A stretch of DNA of 32,947 nucleotides from an uncultured Clostridia bacterium (GTDB lineage Bacteria; Bacillota; Clostridia; TANB77; CAG-465). This document shows, one piece after another, positions 16,191-26,096 of the stretch. A model generated the notes under the pieces. It did no database searches and was not told the origin of the DNA. It saw nothing but the letters and a program-made list of their open reading frames with translations. The stretch is taken from positions 1 through 32,947 of the forward strand of contig CANPWO010000012.1 in NCBI GenBank assembly GCA_947584535.1. Reading direction: 5' to 3'. The first letter of the stretch is position 1. Each line of letters begins with the position of its first letter. The translations under genes were made by a program, and so were the position numbers.

Positions 16191-17229
16191 ATGAGCGAAC
16201 CAAATGAAGTAAATGAACAAGAAGAAAAACAAGAAAATGAACCTACTAAACCAAGTAGACCTAGTCTTAAAACAACTGGTAATACAGTAGTAAAAACTAC
16301 AGCTAATTTTACAAGAAGATTGATTCAAACATTTGTTGTACTTCCTCTTCCAATAAAAATAGGTTTAATTTTGTTAGTTTTCTTTGTACTTATTGTTGTA
16401 GTAGTTTTAGAAGCTGAAGCTTCTGAATCTACTAGTGCTTTTACTGGAAGTGTAAATAATGTAATTGAAAATACAGAAGGACTTTCAGAAGAAGTTAAGA
16501 AATCATTTGAAGAGAGTGGTAGTTTAATTAAATTTCCAGTATCTACGTTACTTCAAATGTATGATCATTTTGTAAATGAAGGAGAATTCTCAGGAGAAGA
16601 AATAAAAGCAAATTATAATTATGTCCTTGGTACGAATGATGTTACAATGCAAAATGGTACAAGTTCTAATTCTTCGCTAGCTGTTGTAGATTATGATACA
16701 ACATTAAATAAAACGCAACGGAGGTAAAGATCCAAAAAGAATAGAAATAATAACAGGTAGTACAGATTCTTTAAGTAAATATAAAGTAAATGGAGCTTAT
16801 ACTTGGTCAAATGGTAAAATAGGTGATTGTACTGTTGAGAAAGCAAGTGTAGAAATAAAAGTATGGTCTAGTCAGGGTACAGATAAAACAATAGCACTTG
16901 AAGTAAATAGTAAAATTGCTGGAGTTGTTAAAAAAATGTTTGAGGATATATACAATGATCCAAGTCATCCTGTTATAGAAGATATAGGATGTTTTAGAGA
17001 TAGTGATGGATATCCAGGACACCCATTTGGTGTAGCTATTGATATTAATCCAGACCATAATCCAGATACACAAGATTATGATGCTCCATATAATCCAGAT
17101 TCTGACCCTTTGTCAATGAACGAAAATCATCCTATAGTAAAAATTATAAGAGATAAATATGGATGGGACTGGGGAGGAGACTGGAGTTCAAAAAAAGATT
17201 ATATGCATTTTAGTTTTTGGGGAGGATAA
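16191..17229 (+). CDS. Membrane-anchored M15 (VanY-type) peptidase, frameshifted
   Basis: The first frame (16191-16727) gives 178 residues: an acidic, proline-rich cytoplasmic start, one membrane helix (about residues 62-84), and an outer domain. It stops at TAA 16725-16727, after two codons (CGG AGG) that are rare in this window. Reading in the +1 frame from about 16715 continues openly (NGGKDPKRIEI) to 17229. It contains the M15 zinc-peptidase signature: H (17020) and D (17041) in GHPFGVAIDINP, D (17179), and H (17206) in DYMHFSF. M15 enzymes cut D-Ala-D-Ala or related peptides of peptidoglycan. One extra base near 16715 explains the break. It may be a real mutation, a sequence error, or less likely programmed shifting. 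Without the shift the product lacks its catalytic half. Confidence 0.75.
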
Positions 17230-17235
17230 TACTAT

Positions 17236-18834
17236 ATGTTAAGTTATTTTAACCAATTAGATAAGAAAACTAAGTCAAATATGAAAAAAATTATATTTAC
17301 TGCTATATGTGTATTTATTATTTTAATAATAAGCTTAGTTATATATTATGCTGTAAATGGTAGAAATAAGAGTGATATTATATCATTAGAAAGTTTTACA
17401 AGTGTAGAAGATGTAGTTAAATATATGGGCTGTGAATATTATGGTACAAAAAAAGATGTAGCTAACTCTTTTAGAAATGTTGTAAATTTAAAATTTAAAG
17501 TAAAACCAATAGAGAATAATATAAGTTATGAAAATTTTTATAATAATTTAATACTTGCTGTAGCAAATGTACTTAAATATACTAATTTTGTGTTAAATGA
17601 TGATGAAAACTCTATTGTAATTACTGTTACTTGTGATGAAAATGTAAGAAGAATAAAAGAAGTAAAAATAAATGGCGAAACAAATTATTTTAAAAATGAA
17701 ACATCTAAATTGAATTTACAAAATTTCACTTCAATAAATAATGTAAATGTTAATGTGCAATCAGCTATTTTAGTTAGTTTAATAAATAATCAATTTAAAT
17801 ATGATGATAAATTATTTGGTACAAAAGAAAGTACACTTGATGATTATGACATATATTTTGATGAAGGAATTAGAGTAAGAAATATAGATAATAAGATATT
17901 TAATATTGTATTTACAAATAAATACAAAGATAGCATTATCAATAATATTACAGTAGGAAAAAGTTTTGAAGATATTGAGAAAATACTTGGTCAACCTACT
18001 TTTACGGATGATTATTTTATCGGATACAAAACAGATAAGTTTTATATTTTCTTTTTAGAAAATCAAATCTCAATCTATAGAAATGAAAGCGTTGATACTA
18101 CAGAATTTGCAAATATTATATCAAAATTTTTAACAGAGAAGAACTCAAATAATTTAGCAAATTCATTGATAAAAATATGGCCAGATTTTGACGAAATAAA
18201 AATGGAAGGAAAAACAATAAATTTAAAATATTCATTAAAGGGAGTAAATATTCAATTTAATTATATGTTAAATCATGGCGTACATATATATAATAATTTT
18301 AAAGGTAAGATTACAGATAATTTAACTATCGATAGTTTAATTCAAAATCCACAAAATTTACCTGAAAATATATATATAGAATCTGAAGATTTAGTATATA
18401 AAAATGAATATCAAAGAGCATATAGCTTTCATAATTTAGATTACTTTTATCCACAATTTAAATTTCTTGCACAAGAGACAGAAACAATAACTAAAAACGG
18501 CGGAAATATTGATAGTTCTGTTTCATTAAAGGATGATAGTGGAAAATATGTTTACTATGAAGGTGCTGTTGCTGATTATGAGGATTCAAGTATATATATT
18601 ATATCTAATGATGATAATAACCCATCATCGCAGATTTTATCAAATTGCGATTCTCATTTATGGATTTCAGAGGATATATTAGCATATAGTGTTAGCAAAA
18701 ATGGTATTTATTTATATAATGCTAAAGATTTTACAACTAAGGAACTGATAAAAGGTAATAATAATTTTAATATAAAAAGTTATGAAAATGGTGTATTAAA
18801 ATACGATAATACACAAGTAAATGTAAATATATAG
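17236..18834 (+). CDS. Anchored repeat-module protein A, copy 1 (unknown family)
   Basis: 532 residues. A basic N-terminus is followed by one membrane helix (about residues 16-38) and a large outer part. It contains SFEDIEKILGQPTF, a stretch reminiscent of SmpA/BamE-type folds, near residue 240, and ends in a beta-rich domain. The family is not recognised. It is a clear paralogue of the 501-residue gene at 20304: shared blocks include DDYDIYFDEG / DDYKIFFDEG, KIWPDFDE / DIWPDPDV, YNNFKGKIT / YSNFKGNIT and a matching last 20 residues. Each copy is immediately followed by an NlpC/P60 hydrolase, so protein A may anchor, guide or restrain that enzyme. This is inference from gene order only. Confidence 0.7.
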   Translation: MLSYFNQLDKKTKSNMKKIIFTAICVFIILIISLVIYYAVNGRNKSDIISLESFTSVEDVVKYMGCEYYGTKKDVANSFRNVVNLKFKVKPIENNISYENFYNNLILAVANVLKYTNFVLNDDENSIVITVTCDENVRRIKEVKINGETNYFKNETSKLNLQNFTSINNVNVNVQSAILVSLINNQFKYDDKLFGTKESTLDDYDIYFDEGIRVRNIDNKIFNIVFTNKYKDSIINNITVGKSFEDIEKILGQPTFTDDYFIGYKTDKFYIFFLENQISIYRNESVDTTEFANIISKFLTEKNSNNLANSLIKIWPDFDEIKMEGKTINLKYSLKGVNIQFNYMLNHGVHIYNNFKGKITDNLTIDSLIQNPQNLPENIYIESEDLVYKNEYQRAYSFHNLDYFYPQFKFLAQETETITKNGGNIDSSVSLKDDSGKYVYYEGAVADYEDSSIYIISNDDNNPSSQILSNCDSHLWISEDILAYSVSKNGIYLYNAKDFTTKELIKGNNNFNIKSYENGVLKYDNTQVNVNI

Positions 18835-18855
18835 ATAAAAAGGAGGGAAAATAAA

Positions 18856-20280
18856 ATGAAAAATAAAGTTAAAATATTTTTAACATTAGTTATAATGTCA
18901 GCTATTGTTTATTTTATTTCGCCCTCTGAAATAAATGCAATGTCTGCTGATGAAGCTGGAATGTATATAGCACAGTTTTCATTAAACTTTGCAAAAGCAT
19001 ATGGAAAAGAAACTTATTATACTGTTGCAAACTATATGGATAATGTAAATAGTCCAAGAGCTTATGCATATAGAGGAAAAAAATATACTATGTCTAGTAA
19101 TCAGGCATCTGGTAAATATTTTTGGCTTGATTGTGTAGGTTGGGTAAGTATGGCAATACACAGATCCCTTGGAATAGGATCTAATGATACATTTACATAT
19201 TGGGCAGTGCCTACACAATATGCTAGGATAAATCAAGGAGGTTTTGAACTTTTAGATTTTTCTGAAAGCATATTAAAACCTGGTGATATACTATGTAATT
19301 CTTTTCACGTTATGATTTATTGTGGTAATGGAAAGATAGTTCATTGCGATGGTGCCGGACCTGATGGGACAGGCGTACATGAAGAAAATTTAAGAAGCTA
19401 TTATGCATATAACAGTATAACTAAGATAGTAAGAATAACTGATGAAGTAGCTAGTAAAATAGATCCAAATAATTGTACTGTACTTTTTGATGGTATAGGA
19501 GCAGTTGATGGTACATGGACAGATCAAAATCAAAGCACTTCTCAGGCTATTGAAGCACAAGGTTGGATTGTTGATCCAAATGATAAACTTGAATTGTTTA
19601 AGCATATATTATTTACTGAAAAATATAACTTTAATTATATAAAGTGGGAAAGATATGGACATGATGATGCTTCATTTGGAGTAACATCAAGTTCAAATAA
19701 TAATTCTAGTACTAATACTTCTGGAGGTTCATCAAGTGGTGGAGATAACTCGAATGAACCTATTAATGAAGAGGAAGGTTATAGAGGAACAGTTTCTGAC
19801 AGTAAAGGAAGAGAATATAAAGAATATAAACAAGGTTTTAGTCCATGGCGTGATGTAGAATATTGGGGTGGTACAATACATGGTAAAGGCTGTGGTCCTA
19901 CTACTCTAGCTATAATTGCAAGCGGATATGGAATAAATGAAACTCCTGCAACTATAGCAGGTTATATGGGAGGAAATACTGGATCGGATACTTTATCAAA
20001 TGCTTTAACTAATTGTTTGCATTTAAAAAATACTATTTATTATAGTGATATAAAAAATAAAATGAAAGAGAATTTAAAAGCTGGAAGACCAGTTGTAATA
20101 TCTACAACTAATTCATTATTTACTAGCAATTCTCATATAATTGCAGGTATAAAAATAAATGAAAATGATGAAGTTTGGATCTCAAATCCTAATAGTGGAA
20201 CAAAAAATGGTTTTGTCTCTATAGATGATGTTGTATCAGGTTGTGATTATATAATAACAATTGATCAAGATACAAAGTAA
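18856..20280 (+). CDS. Secreted hydrolase: NlpC/P60 plus C39-like cysteine peptidase
   Basis: 474 residues. Residues 1-28 are a signal peptide. An NlpC/P60-type domain (about 30-200) has catalytic C93 in WLDCVGW, H151 in HVMIYCGNG and a third polar residue H163. A Ser/Asn/Gly linker covers about 275-305. A C39-like domain (about 310-470) has C346 in GKGCGPTT, H427 in SHIIAG and an Asn/Pro block (SNPNSG) near 443. NlpC/P60 enzymes cut peptidoglycan stem peptides. C39-like domains are papain-fold peptidases that often process peptides or proteins. Two different cysteine peptidases in one secreted protein are unusual. It pairs with protein A copy 1, and its N-terminal half is homologous to that of the 1256-residue protein. 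The start has AAAGGAGGG. Confidence 0.85.
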   Translation: MKNKVKIFLTLVIMSAIVYFISPSEINAMSADEAGMYIAQFSLNFAKAYGKETYYTVANYMDNVNSPRAYAYRGKKYTMSSNQASGKYFWLDCVGWVSMAIHRSLGIGSNDTFTYWAVPTQYARINQGGFELLDFSESILKPGDILCNSFHVMIYCGNGKIVHCDGAGPDGTGVHEENLRSYYAYNSITKIVRITDEVASKIDPNNCTVLFDGIGAVDGTWTDQNQSTSQAIEAQGWIVDPNDKLELFKHILFTEKYNFNYIKWERYGHDDASFGVTSSSNNNSSTNTSGGSSSGGDNSNEPINEEEGYRGTVSDSKGREYKEYKQGFSPWRDVEYWGGTIHGKGCGPTTLAIIASGYGINETPATIAGYMGGNTGSDTLSNALTNCLHLKNTIYYSDIKNKMKENLKAGRPVVISTTNSLFTSNSHIIAGIKINENDEVWISNPNSGTKNGFVSIDDVVSGCDYIITIDQDTK

Positions 20281-20303
20281 ATGAAAGGAGAGGATAATAG
20301 TTT

Positions 20304-21809
20304 ATGAAAAAAAGAAGAATATCAACTATCACAATACTTATTATTATAGCAATTATAGTAGTACTTGTTGTATTATTTATGCCAAAGCAAAGAAAAGCAT
20401 CTAGTAAAAAACAAGTAAATGAAATATCCTCTCCAAAAGACTTTAAAACAATAGAGGAAGCTGTTGTATATACAGGCTCAACATTTATAAAACAAGATAA
20501 TAATAGAGTTTATTTAAACTTTAAATATCCATTATATAGTAATGATAGAAGTAATCAAAAATATTATGTACAATTAATAAGTTATATTGCTAAATTAAGA
20601 GATTATAAAGATTTTTTCCTTATTGATGAAGAAAAGAATATAAATATTGAAGTAGATTGCGATAAATCACAAGAAATAATAGAAGATTATAAAATTAATA
20701 GTTTAAGTAATTATTTTGGAATATGTGATAGTAATATAGCTATAAAAAATTATACTAAGATTAGTGATGTATCTTTAAATATACAATCATCTGTGATTAA
20801 TAATGTAATAAATAATAATTGGAAATTTAATGGCGCAAATATTGGTAGTCAAGATAGTTCAATGGATGATTACAAAATATTTTTTGACGAAGGCTATGAT
20901 GTTAGAGTAATAGAAAATGATTTTACAAAGCCAATAATATATAATATAGTATTTAATTCAAGATATACATCTAATGTTGTAAATAATATAAACACAAAAA
21001 GTACATTTGAAGAAATAAAAAATATTTTAGGAGAACCTACTTTTAATAAAGAAGATGCAGGTGTAATAGGGTACAAGTCAAATAAAATATATGCATTTTT
21101 TTCAAAAAAGCAACAAGGAATAGAAATATCTATATATAATGTAGAAAATGTTGATACATCTAAATTTGCTGAAGCTGTAAGCAAGTTTATAGATGATAAA
21201 AAATATAATTTGTTTATAGATGAAGTGTTTGATATTTGGCCAGATCCAGATGTATATGAAACACAGGATGATTATGTTGTTATAAAATATTCAACTAAAG
21301 GAATAAAACTAGAGTTTAATACAAGTAATCCTAGTGGCTTAACAATTTATTCGAATTTTAAAGGAAATATAACAAAAGATATAAAATTTGATGATGTTAT
21401 AAATAAATCTAAAAAATTGCCAAATAATGTTTATTTTAAAAATGAAGATTTGGTATTAGAGTCAGAAATGCAAAGAATTACAAGATATACTATTGATGAT
21501 AATGTAAACTATGGAAATAACCTTTTTTTTGTTATTCCTACTACAAGTCAGGTTAAGTTAAGAAAACTTAATTTCTTTTCAAAAGATGGAAAATATCCAA
21601 ATTTTCAAGTACATGATAATGTAAAAAACACATTATGGGCAGATGACACTCATTTTATATATAGCGTTGAGAAAAAAGGAATTTTCATGATTGATGTATT
21701 AACTAGAAAAACAACTAATATTACAACAGGTTCTAGTAAATATGATATAAAAGGTTTTAAAGATGGTGTGTTATCATATGATGATACAAGTATAAAGGTA
21801 AATTTATAA
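20304..21809 (+). CDS. Anchored repeat-module protein A, copy 2 (unknown family)
   Basis: 501 residues. One membrane helix (about residues 7-27), a lysine-rich stop, then a large outer part. It follows the same plan as the 532-residue copy 1, with TFEEIKNILGEPTF near residue 240 and DGVLSYDDTSIKVNL at the end. Divergence between the copies is substantial over the whole length, so the duplication is old. It sits between two wall hydrolases and immediately precedes the larger one. The start has AAAGGAGAGG. No catalytic motif was found. Confidence 0.7.
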   Translation: MKKRRISTITILIIIAIIVVLVVLFMPKQRKASSKKQVNEISSPKDFKTIEEAVVYTGSTFIKQDNNRVYLNFKYPLYSNDRSNQKYYVQLISYIAKLRDYKDFFLIDEEKNINIEVDCDKSQEIIEDYKINSLSNYFGICDSNIAIKNYTKISDVSLNIQSSVINNVINNNWKFNGANIGSQDSSMDDYKIFFDEGYDVRVIENDFTKPIIYNIVFNSRYTSNVVNNINTKSTFEEIKNILGEPTFNKEDAGVIGYKSNKIYAFFSKKQQGIEISIYNVENVDTSKFAEAVSKFIDDKKYNLFIDEVFDIWPDPDVYETQDDYVVIKYSTKGIKLEFNTSNPSGLTIYSNFKGNITKDIKFDDVINKSKKLPNNVYFKNEDLVLESEMQRITRYTIDDNVNYGNNLFFVIPTTSQVKLRKLNFFSKDGKYPNFQVHDNVKNTLWADDTHFIYSVEKKGIFMIDVLTRKTTNITTGSSKYDIKGFKDGVLSYDDTSIKVNL

Positions 21810-21825
21810 TAGGAGGCACTAATAG

Positions 21826-24800
21826 ATGAAGAAAAAAATAAAGTATATATTAGTATCGTTTATATTTATTGTATCTGCATATGTAACATTTACATTAAAT
21901 GATGTACAAGCTATATCGTCGGAAGAGGCAGGAAAATATGTAGCTGAATTTGCTATAAATTTTTATGATGCACATGCACCTGAAACTACATATGGTACTG
22001 ATGGAAGAACAGCTGCATACGAGGGAAATAAATATGGTGGTGTGTATAATTTCGATTGTGTTGGTTGGTTAGGATTTGCAGTTCACCAATCAATAGGTAT
22101 TGGTGCAGATTATTATTCAGAGTTTGCTGTTCCATATCATGGAAATCCAAATCCAGGATATTTTAATGGTTATAGCGAGGTCTTAGGATCAGGTGGTTCA
22201 TCATCTTCCATACCAATTGATCAATTACAACAACAATTAAAACCAGGAGATTTACTTATGGCAACTGGTCCAAGGAAACACGTTCTTATATACGTAGGAG
22301 ATGGAACTTTAATTCACTGTACAGGTCATGGTCCTGGTTCAGAGTACGGCGGGAATAATGGATATGGATTAGTAAAAGAAACAGTCTCTCATTTCTATCA
22401 AGACGGATATGGGATAGAATCTGTTGGAAGATTGACAGAGGAAACGGCAGCAAGTATTAATGAATCCGAGCTTACAACAGTATTTGGAGAAACAGGTAAA
22501 GGATTAACAGGTATATGGCAAAAAGCATCTAGTGGTGCGTCAAGTGCAAATTGGGATAGTTCAACTGGTAATTCTGGGACAAGCTCATCAGGAGGAAGTA
22601 GTAAAAAAGTTATTGAGGCTGGTTTCCAAGCAGATTATAACTTAGGACTTGTTTATCCAAAAGATAATAAAAATACTCCTTTAAATAGTTTTATTGATTT
22701 TACACTTCCTTTTTTGCAAACATGGATGATTCCTCTTGCAATGAATTCGGGAGCTATTGATTCTTCGACACAAACCAATAAAGGAAATAATGCTAATTTT
22801 ACATATTTAACTATTAAAGAGGCTATGTCAGATATTATAGTGGATAGATATGATATTACTAAATGTACACTAAAAACAAAGTATAAAGTATATGATACAA
22901 TAACTTATCAAGTTACTCATGATAAAGATGGTAAAAAAACTACTAAAGAGATTTCAAGGGAACATACCGATGAAAGTGAAAATGGTCCAATGGCTGAAGA
23001 GTATGTTGATAAAAAATTTGATGTAAATACAAAATATTGTATAAAAAAAGCACATACCTTTGATGTTAAAATAGATAATGAATATACATATACTAAGTAC
23101 AGTGATTCAGATGTTAGTAAAAGAATTAATCCAGATAAGGAAAATAAAGAAAATGGAGATGCATATAAACAAGGCGGAGATCCAGGAGGAGATGGAAGCT
23201 ATACTTATACAGTTAAAGATGGACACTATGTAAATGTTACAAGAATATGGGAAGATAAATTTGAAATAGGCGATTCTCATGTTGAAGAATATACAGTAGA
23301 AGATGTAAAGAAATTTATTGATAGTCCAGGACTTGTGGCAAATAAAGTTACTTCTTCACAAACAAGTTCAAGTAGTGGCGAAATTTTTAATGGGACAAAA
23401 TATGAGTTAACAGAAGATCAAAAGATTAGTTTAGCAAAATATATATATCAAGAATATAATGGTGATATTGAAGGAATGAATGCTATTGCCTCACATATGT
23501 GTAATTTATATGAATATATGAAGTGGTGTGGAGCTATTTCTCAAAGTAAATCATTTGCAGATTATATTCTTTCTACAGGCTGGTATGCACAAGAAACACA
23601 AGATAATGAGAACTACGATGAAGATGCTTTAAAGGCCGTTGAACAATGTATAGTTAATGGTCAACGTACAATTCCATTATATATAAATGAATATGATATG
23701 TATCCAGGAGATATAATTAGTCCAAAAGGAAAGGATGAATATGTGCAACATGAAACAAGAATAGAAGGAAAACCAGGTGGACAAGGTTTATTTTATAAAA
23801 TTTATTCAAATGCAGGTGGCGCAAATTTATTTTATTATGACGAGAAATATAAAGAGTATATAGAGGGAAATAGTAATATTGATAATTCATCAGTAAAGAC
23901 TAATACATCAAGTTCAGAAGAAAATACACCTAAAAATAGTAATTCTAAAGTTGATACAAGTGGATTAGGACTTTTTACAGGAGAGGATACAAATTATTAT
24001 AATTTATTAAAAAATTCTAGTGCTATAAATAGAGTAGATTTAGCAAATTCAAAACCAGAGAATTATTTACAATATTTAAATAAAGGCAGTCAGTATTCTA
24101 ATCATGTTGGATATAGTAGAGGATTTTTATCATTTGCATATGATGAATTAAGAAAACTATTTAAAGAAAAATTTCAAAATAAAGGAGTTTTACCATTTGT
24201 ATATGGCTCATCACTTGGATATGATACATTTGATGCAGAATATATTATGGATGCAGGAAATTTTGAAATACAAGGTTCAAATGATTCAAATAATAATACA
24301 TTAGCTTCTGCTGAAGCTAGTATGGGTTCTTTGGAGAAAGATCCAAATAAGAAAAATATATTACTAATTGCAGGACATGATTCTGAACAAAGGGAAAAAC
24401 CTGGTGAAAAATTTAAATATACTGAACCTACACAAAATAGAAAAATTGTAATGGAGCTTGCTGGTGCTATACAAGCAGCTGGAATGAATGCTGTAATTGC
24501 AAACAGAGTTATGGCCCATAATCTTGGAAAAGGTGATTACAAGGATCAATGGGGTGTATTATGGGGAGATGAAGATGTATGGTTTGACTTAACATCAGCT
24601 CAAGCAAGAGAATTATTTACTGGATATGATTATATATTTGAATTACATCATAATTCTTCTAAAGGAGAAGCTTCAGGAGCGTTGCTTACTTATCCTGCTG
24701 GATTTTCTGCTACAGAATTAGATGAAAAATTTTTGCAATGTTTTGTTAATAATAATCTTGGAAATAAAAAATTGTCACCTATTATTCAAAGTCTTAGAAA

Positions 24801-25596
24801 CTATAGCATTTCATACAGTATGGGTATTCCTTTAACATATATAGAATGTGAATTTTATGATAATGAAACTGCAATGGATTATATCGATGCAAATTACGGA
24901 AAAATTGCTATGGAAATGGCAATGATATTAAGAGAACATTTTGGAGTTACAACTCCGATGAATCAATCATCTAGTGTTGATACTTCAAATATAAGTGGAA
25001 TAGATATACCTTCGGGATTAGGAAAACTGCATACATATACTCGTTGGGAAACTTGTGGTTGGACACCAAATGTAAATTCACATGATTTAATAGATTATTT
25101 AGGTGGAAAAGTTACAGGAAGTTTTTATGATTCTAAGAGGGGACATATGGTTGATACTGTTACACAGGGTGGTAAAATAACATTTAGTTCTTATGGAGCT
25201 GTTAAGTATGGCGATTATTTTGCTGTAGCTACTACAAGTACTATGGGAAAAATTGGCGATATAATATTTGGAATTCAAGATGATGGTACAGTAATTCCCG
25301 CTATAATAGCTGATGAAAAGAGTCAAGAATATGTTGGCTGGGATACAAATCCAGCGAATAAATATGGACATAGCAATGGTCAATGTATTATGGAAATAGA
25401 AGCAAGTACTAGTCTTGTAAATAAAATGAAAGAAATTGATACTGGAACATATGGTAATGTAGATAGTAGACTAGATCATTATATAACTAAAATTGTAAAT
25501 ATTGGTAGCATTTATGATAAAGGACAATATTTAAATAATTTAGATCAAGCTGTAAAAGATGCAGGACTTGCAAATATGCAGATAATTAAACCATAG
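21826..25596 (+). CDS. Very large secreted multi-domain wall hydrolase (NlpC/P60 plus amidase_3)
   Basis: 1256 residues. A signal peptide (1-28) is followed by an NlpC/P60 domain (about 30-210) with C78 (FDCVGW), H152 (HVLIYVGDG) and H164. After a Ser/Gly linker comes a long extended region (about 265-520), then a helical domain of unknown type (about 525-700: SLAKYIYQEYNGDIEGMNAIASHMCNLYE). An N-acetylmuramoyl-L-alanine amidase (amidase_3) domain (about 845-1040) carries the zinc ligands and catalytic residues H851 (IAGHDSEQ), E877, H941 (ELHHNS) and E1007 (YIECEFYDN). The C-terminal domain (about 1060-1256, KLHTYTRWETCGW, then GDYFAVATTSTMGKIGDIIFG) recalls a double-psi barrel but is not assigned. 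The protein could cut both the amide at MurNAc and the stem peptide. It pairs with protein A copy 2. Confidence 0.85.
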   Translation: MKKKIKYILVSFIFIVSAYVTFTLNDVQAISSEEAGKYVAEFAINFYDAHAPETTYGTDGRTAAYEGNKYGGVYNFDCVGWLGFAVHQSIGIGADYYSEFAVPYHGNPNPGYFNGYSEVLGSGGSSSSIPIDQLQQQLKPGDLLMATGPRKHVLIYVGDGTLIHCTGHGPGSEYGGNNGYGLVKETVSHFYQDGYGIESVGRLTEETAASINESELTTVFGETGKGLTGIWQKASSGASSANWDSSTGNSGTSSSGGSSKKVIEAGFQADYNLGLVYPKDNKNTPLNSFIDFTLPFLQTWMIPLAMNSGAIDSSTQTNKGNNANFTYLTIKEAMSDIIVDRYDITKCTLKTKYKVYDTITYQVTHDKDGKKTTKEISREHTDESENGPMAEEYVDKKFDVNTKYCIKKAHTFDVKIDNEYTYTKYSDSDVSKRINPDKENKENGDAYKQGGDPGGDGSYTYTVKDGHYVNVTRIWEDKFEIGDSHVEEYTVEDVKKFIDSPGLVANKVTSSQTSSSSGEIFNGTKYELTEDQKISLAKYIYQEYNGDIEGMNAIASHMCNLYEYMKWCGAISQSKSFADYILSTGWYAQETQDNENYDEDALKAVEQCIVNGQRTIPLYINEYDMYPGDIISPKGKDEYVQHETRIEGKPGGQGLFYKIYSNAGGANLFYYDEKYKEYIEGNSNIDNSSVKTNTSSSEENTPKNSNSKVDTSGLGLFTGEDTNYYNLLKNSSAINRVDLANSKPENYLQYLNKGSQYSNHVGYSRGFLSFAYDELRKLFKEKFQNKGVLPFVYGSSLGYDTFDAEYIMDAGNFEIQGSNDSNNNTLASAEASMGSLEKDPNKKNILLIAGHDSEQREKPGEKFKYTEPTQNRKIVMELAGAIQAAGMNAVIANRVMAHNLGKGDYKDQWGVLWGDEDVWFDLTSAQARELFTGYDYIFELHHNSSKGEASGALLTYPAGFSATELDEKFLQCFVNNNLGNKKLSPIIQSLRNYSISYSMGIPLTYIECEFYDNETAMDYIDANYGKIAMEMAMILREHFGVTTPMNQSSSVDTSNISGIDIPSGLGKLHTYTRWETCGWTPNVNSHDLIDYLGGKVTGSFYDSKRGHMVDTVTQGGKITFSSYGAVKYGDYFAVATTSTMGKIGDIIFGIQDDGTVIPAIIADEKSQEYVGWDTNPANKYGHSNGQCIMEIEASTSLVNKMKEIDTGTYGNVDSRLDHYITKIVNIGSIYDKGQYLNNLDQAVKDAGLANMQIIKP

Positions 25597-25615
25597 AAAA
25601 AGGAGAGATTTTATA

Positions 25616-26077
25616 ATGGAAAAACTTAATATTTATTTAAATAGAATTATAGCATTATTAGTAATAATATTTATTTTACTTATTAGTTTTAACGCTATAG
25701 AACCTCTCTTTTATAATAATAATTCAGTAGGTAAAACTATAGAAAATTATGATAATTATAGTAAAATTGCATATGCATTTAATACTTATTTAAATTTATA
25801 TAAAAAATCAGATTTGTCATCATTAAAAAAATGTACAGCTTTATTAAAAAGACAAGATGAGAAAAAATATGAAGATGTATATACTAATATATTTAAGGAC
25901 AAAAATATTAGCAGTAGAATAAATAATATATCAAAAAAGATTAATAATGTATATATTATTGATTATACTTTAAATGTAAATTTAGAAAATGAGAGTAATC
26001 ATAAATTAATAGTTAAAATATATAATATAAAAAATACATTTTCTATATATTATGATAGTTTAATAGATGATATTTAA
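25616..26077 (+). CDS. Small single-pass membrane-anchored protein, copy 2
   Basis: 153 residues, family not recognised. One membrane helix (about residues 9-30), then a helical region rich in K, N and Y and a short strand-rich end (VYIIDYTLNVNLEN). The plan matches the 189-residue protein at 14696, and both directly precede a VirB8-like gene. It starts 19 bases after the large hydrolase behind AAAGGAGAG. Confidence 0.6.
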   Translation: MEKLNIYLNRIIALLVIIFILLISFNAIEPLFYNNNSVGKTIENYDNYSKIAYAFNTYLNLYKKSDLSSLKKCTALLKRQDEKKYEDVYTNIFKDKNISSRINNISKKINNVYIIDYTLNVNLENESNHKLIVKIYNIKNTFSIYYDSLIDDI

Positions 26078-26096
26078 TGTATAAAAGGAGGAAATC

